Part shown: positions 63,984-64,000 of the stretch, piece after piece
Layout: every line of letters starts with the position of its first letter
Position numbering within the stretch: position 1 is the stretch's first letter
DNA from: Corynebacterium sp. MSK297
GTDB taxonomy: Bacteria; Actinomycetota; Actinomycetes; Mycobacteriales; Mycobacteriaceae
DNA length: 64,000 nucleotides
Assembly: GCF_030232885.1 (NCBI RefSeq)
Contig: NZ_JASPGD010000007.1
Location: forward strand, 1 to 64,000
Reading direction: 5' to 3'
Program-made: the position numbers and the translations under genes
Notes under the pieces: generated by a model
What the model was told of the DNA's origin: nothing
Database searches by the model: none
The model's input: the letters and a program-made list of their open reading frames with translations, nothing else

Positions 63984-64000
63984 GCAAAAAACACAGTTCT
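63961..64000 (+). CDS. Start of a gene cut by the window end
   Basis: An ATG at 63961 opens a frame MGRHYTPEQKTQF that runs off the window, overlapping the previous gene by 23 bp in another frame. Only 13 codons are visible, so identity is unknown and even its reality rests on position. Confidence 0.35.
   Translation, partial: MGRHYTPEQKTQF

Overview
The window is chromosomal core sequence from an actinobacterium, almost certainly a Corynebacterium (mid-50s GC by eye). Support comes from mycothiol synthesis (mshC), Pup/PafA/Dop/ARC genes without proteasome subunits, RbpA, a Ppm1 mannosyltransferase encoded separately from Lnt, an AcnR-acn pair with the corynebacterial AcnR operator, and a ripA-like NlpC/P60 gene beside a coproporphyrin-type ferrochelatase. 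I see no integrase, transposase, phage gene, CRISPR array or rRNA. Two tRNA genes are present (Pro-GGG and Leu-GAG, both minus strand).

Layout. 0-6 kb: tRNA-Pro, an ABC-F ATPase, a DUF2786 protein, an ACT/PFL pair, a Rossmann-fold protein and a glutamine amidotransferase. 6-13.7 kb: acnR-acn, then divergently an Rv1476-type membrane protein, a long structured leader, the NlpC/P60 cell-wall hydrolase and hemH. This block follows the order known around M. tuberculosis Rv1473-Rv1477. 13.7-24 kb: DUF3097, an HTH protein, a TVP38 membrane protein, a FecBCD-type iron/siderophore ABC operon, tRNA-Leu, a PEBP-like protein, pyrD and a lipoprotein. 24-35.5 kb: uppP, mshC, hisE, hisG, aspA, a frameshifted fhs, a RecB-like nuclease, an M18 aminopeptidase, trmI and the ARC/Mpa ATPase. 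35.5-45.4 kb: dop-pup-pafA-pafB-pafC-tatA-tatC-helY. 45.4-49.4 kb: fxsA-like, lnt, ppm1, rbpA. 49.4-64 kb: a small zinc-finger protein, YceI, a LysE exporter, a tandem DUF1266 protein, a CFA/mycolate-type methyltransferase, type II NADH dehydrogenase, a ThiD-TenA fusion, a hotdog thioesterase, gnd, a DASS-type carboxylate transporter, a DEAD-box helicase, a conserved protein of unknown function, and the first codons of another gene.

How the genes work together. The strongest functional module is pupylation without degradation. Pup already ends in GlnGln-type Gly-Gly-Gln and needs Dop; PafA ligates it; ARC unfolds; but prcA/prcB are absent between pup and pafA and ARC lacks the proteasome-docking tail. 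PafB/PafC (WYL regulators) and the Tat translocase follow in the same direction. acn is repressed by AcnR through an operator between its -35 and -10, and the two genes are separated by a large nested hairpin that may attenuate acnR. Lnt and Ppm1 act in lipoprotein acylation and dolichol-type mannose supply for lipomannan and mannoproteins.

Many genes have a TANNNT hexamer 6-8 nt before the start codon and no Shine-Dalgarno sequence, consistent with leaderless transcripts. I used this to choose several starts. The observations most worth a second look are the one-base deletion in a poly-G run of fhs together with a long hairpin enclosing its start codon, the acn-acnR hairpin, 20-bp-phased repeats before the zinc-finger gene, and the operator-like inverted repeat over the promoter of the HTH gene. 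All functional calls are from motifs and remembered family knowledge; no database search was run.
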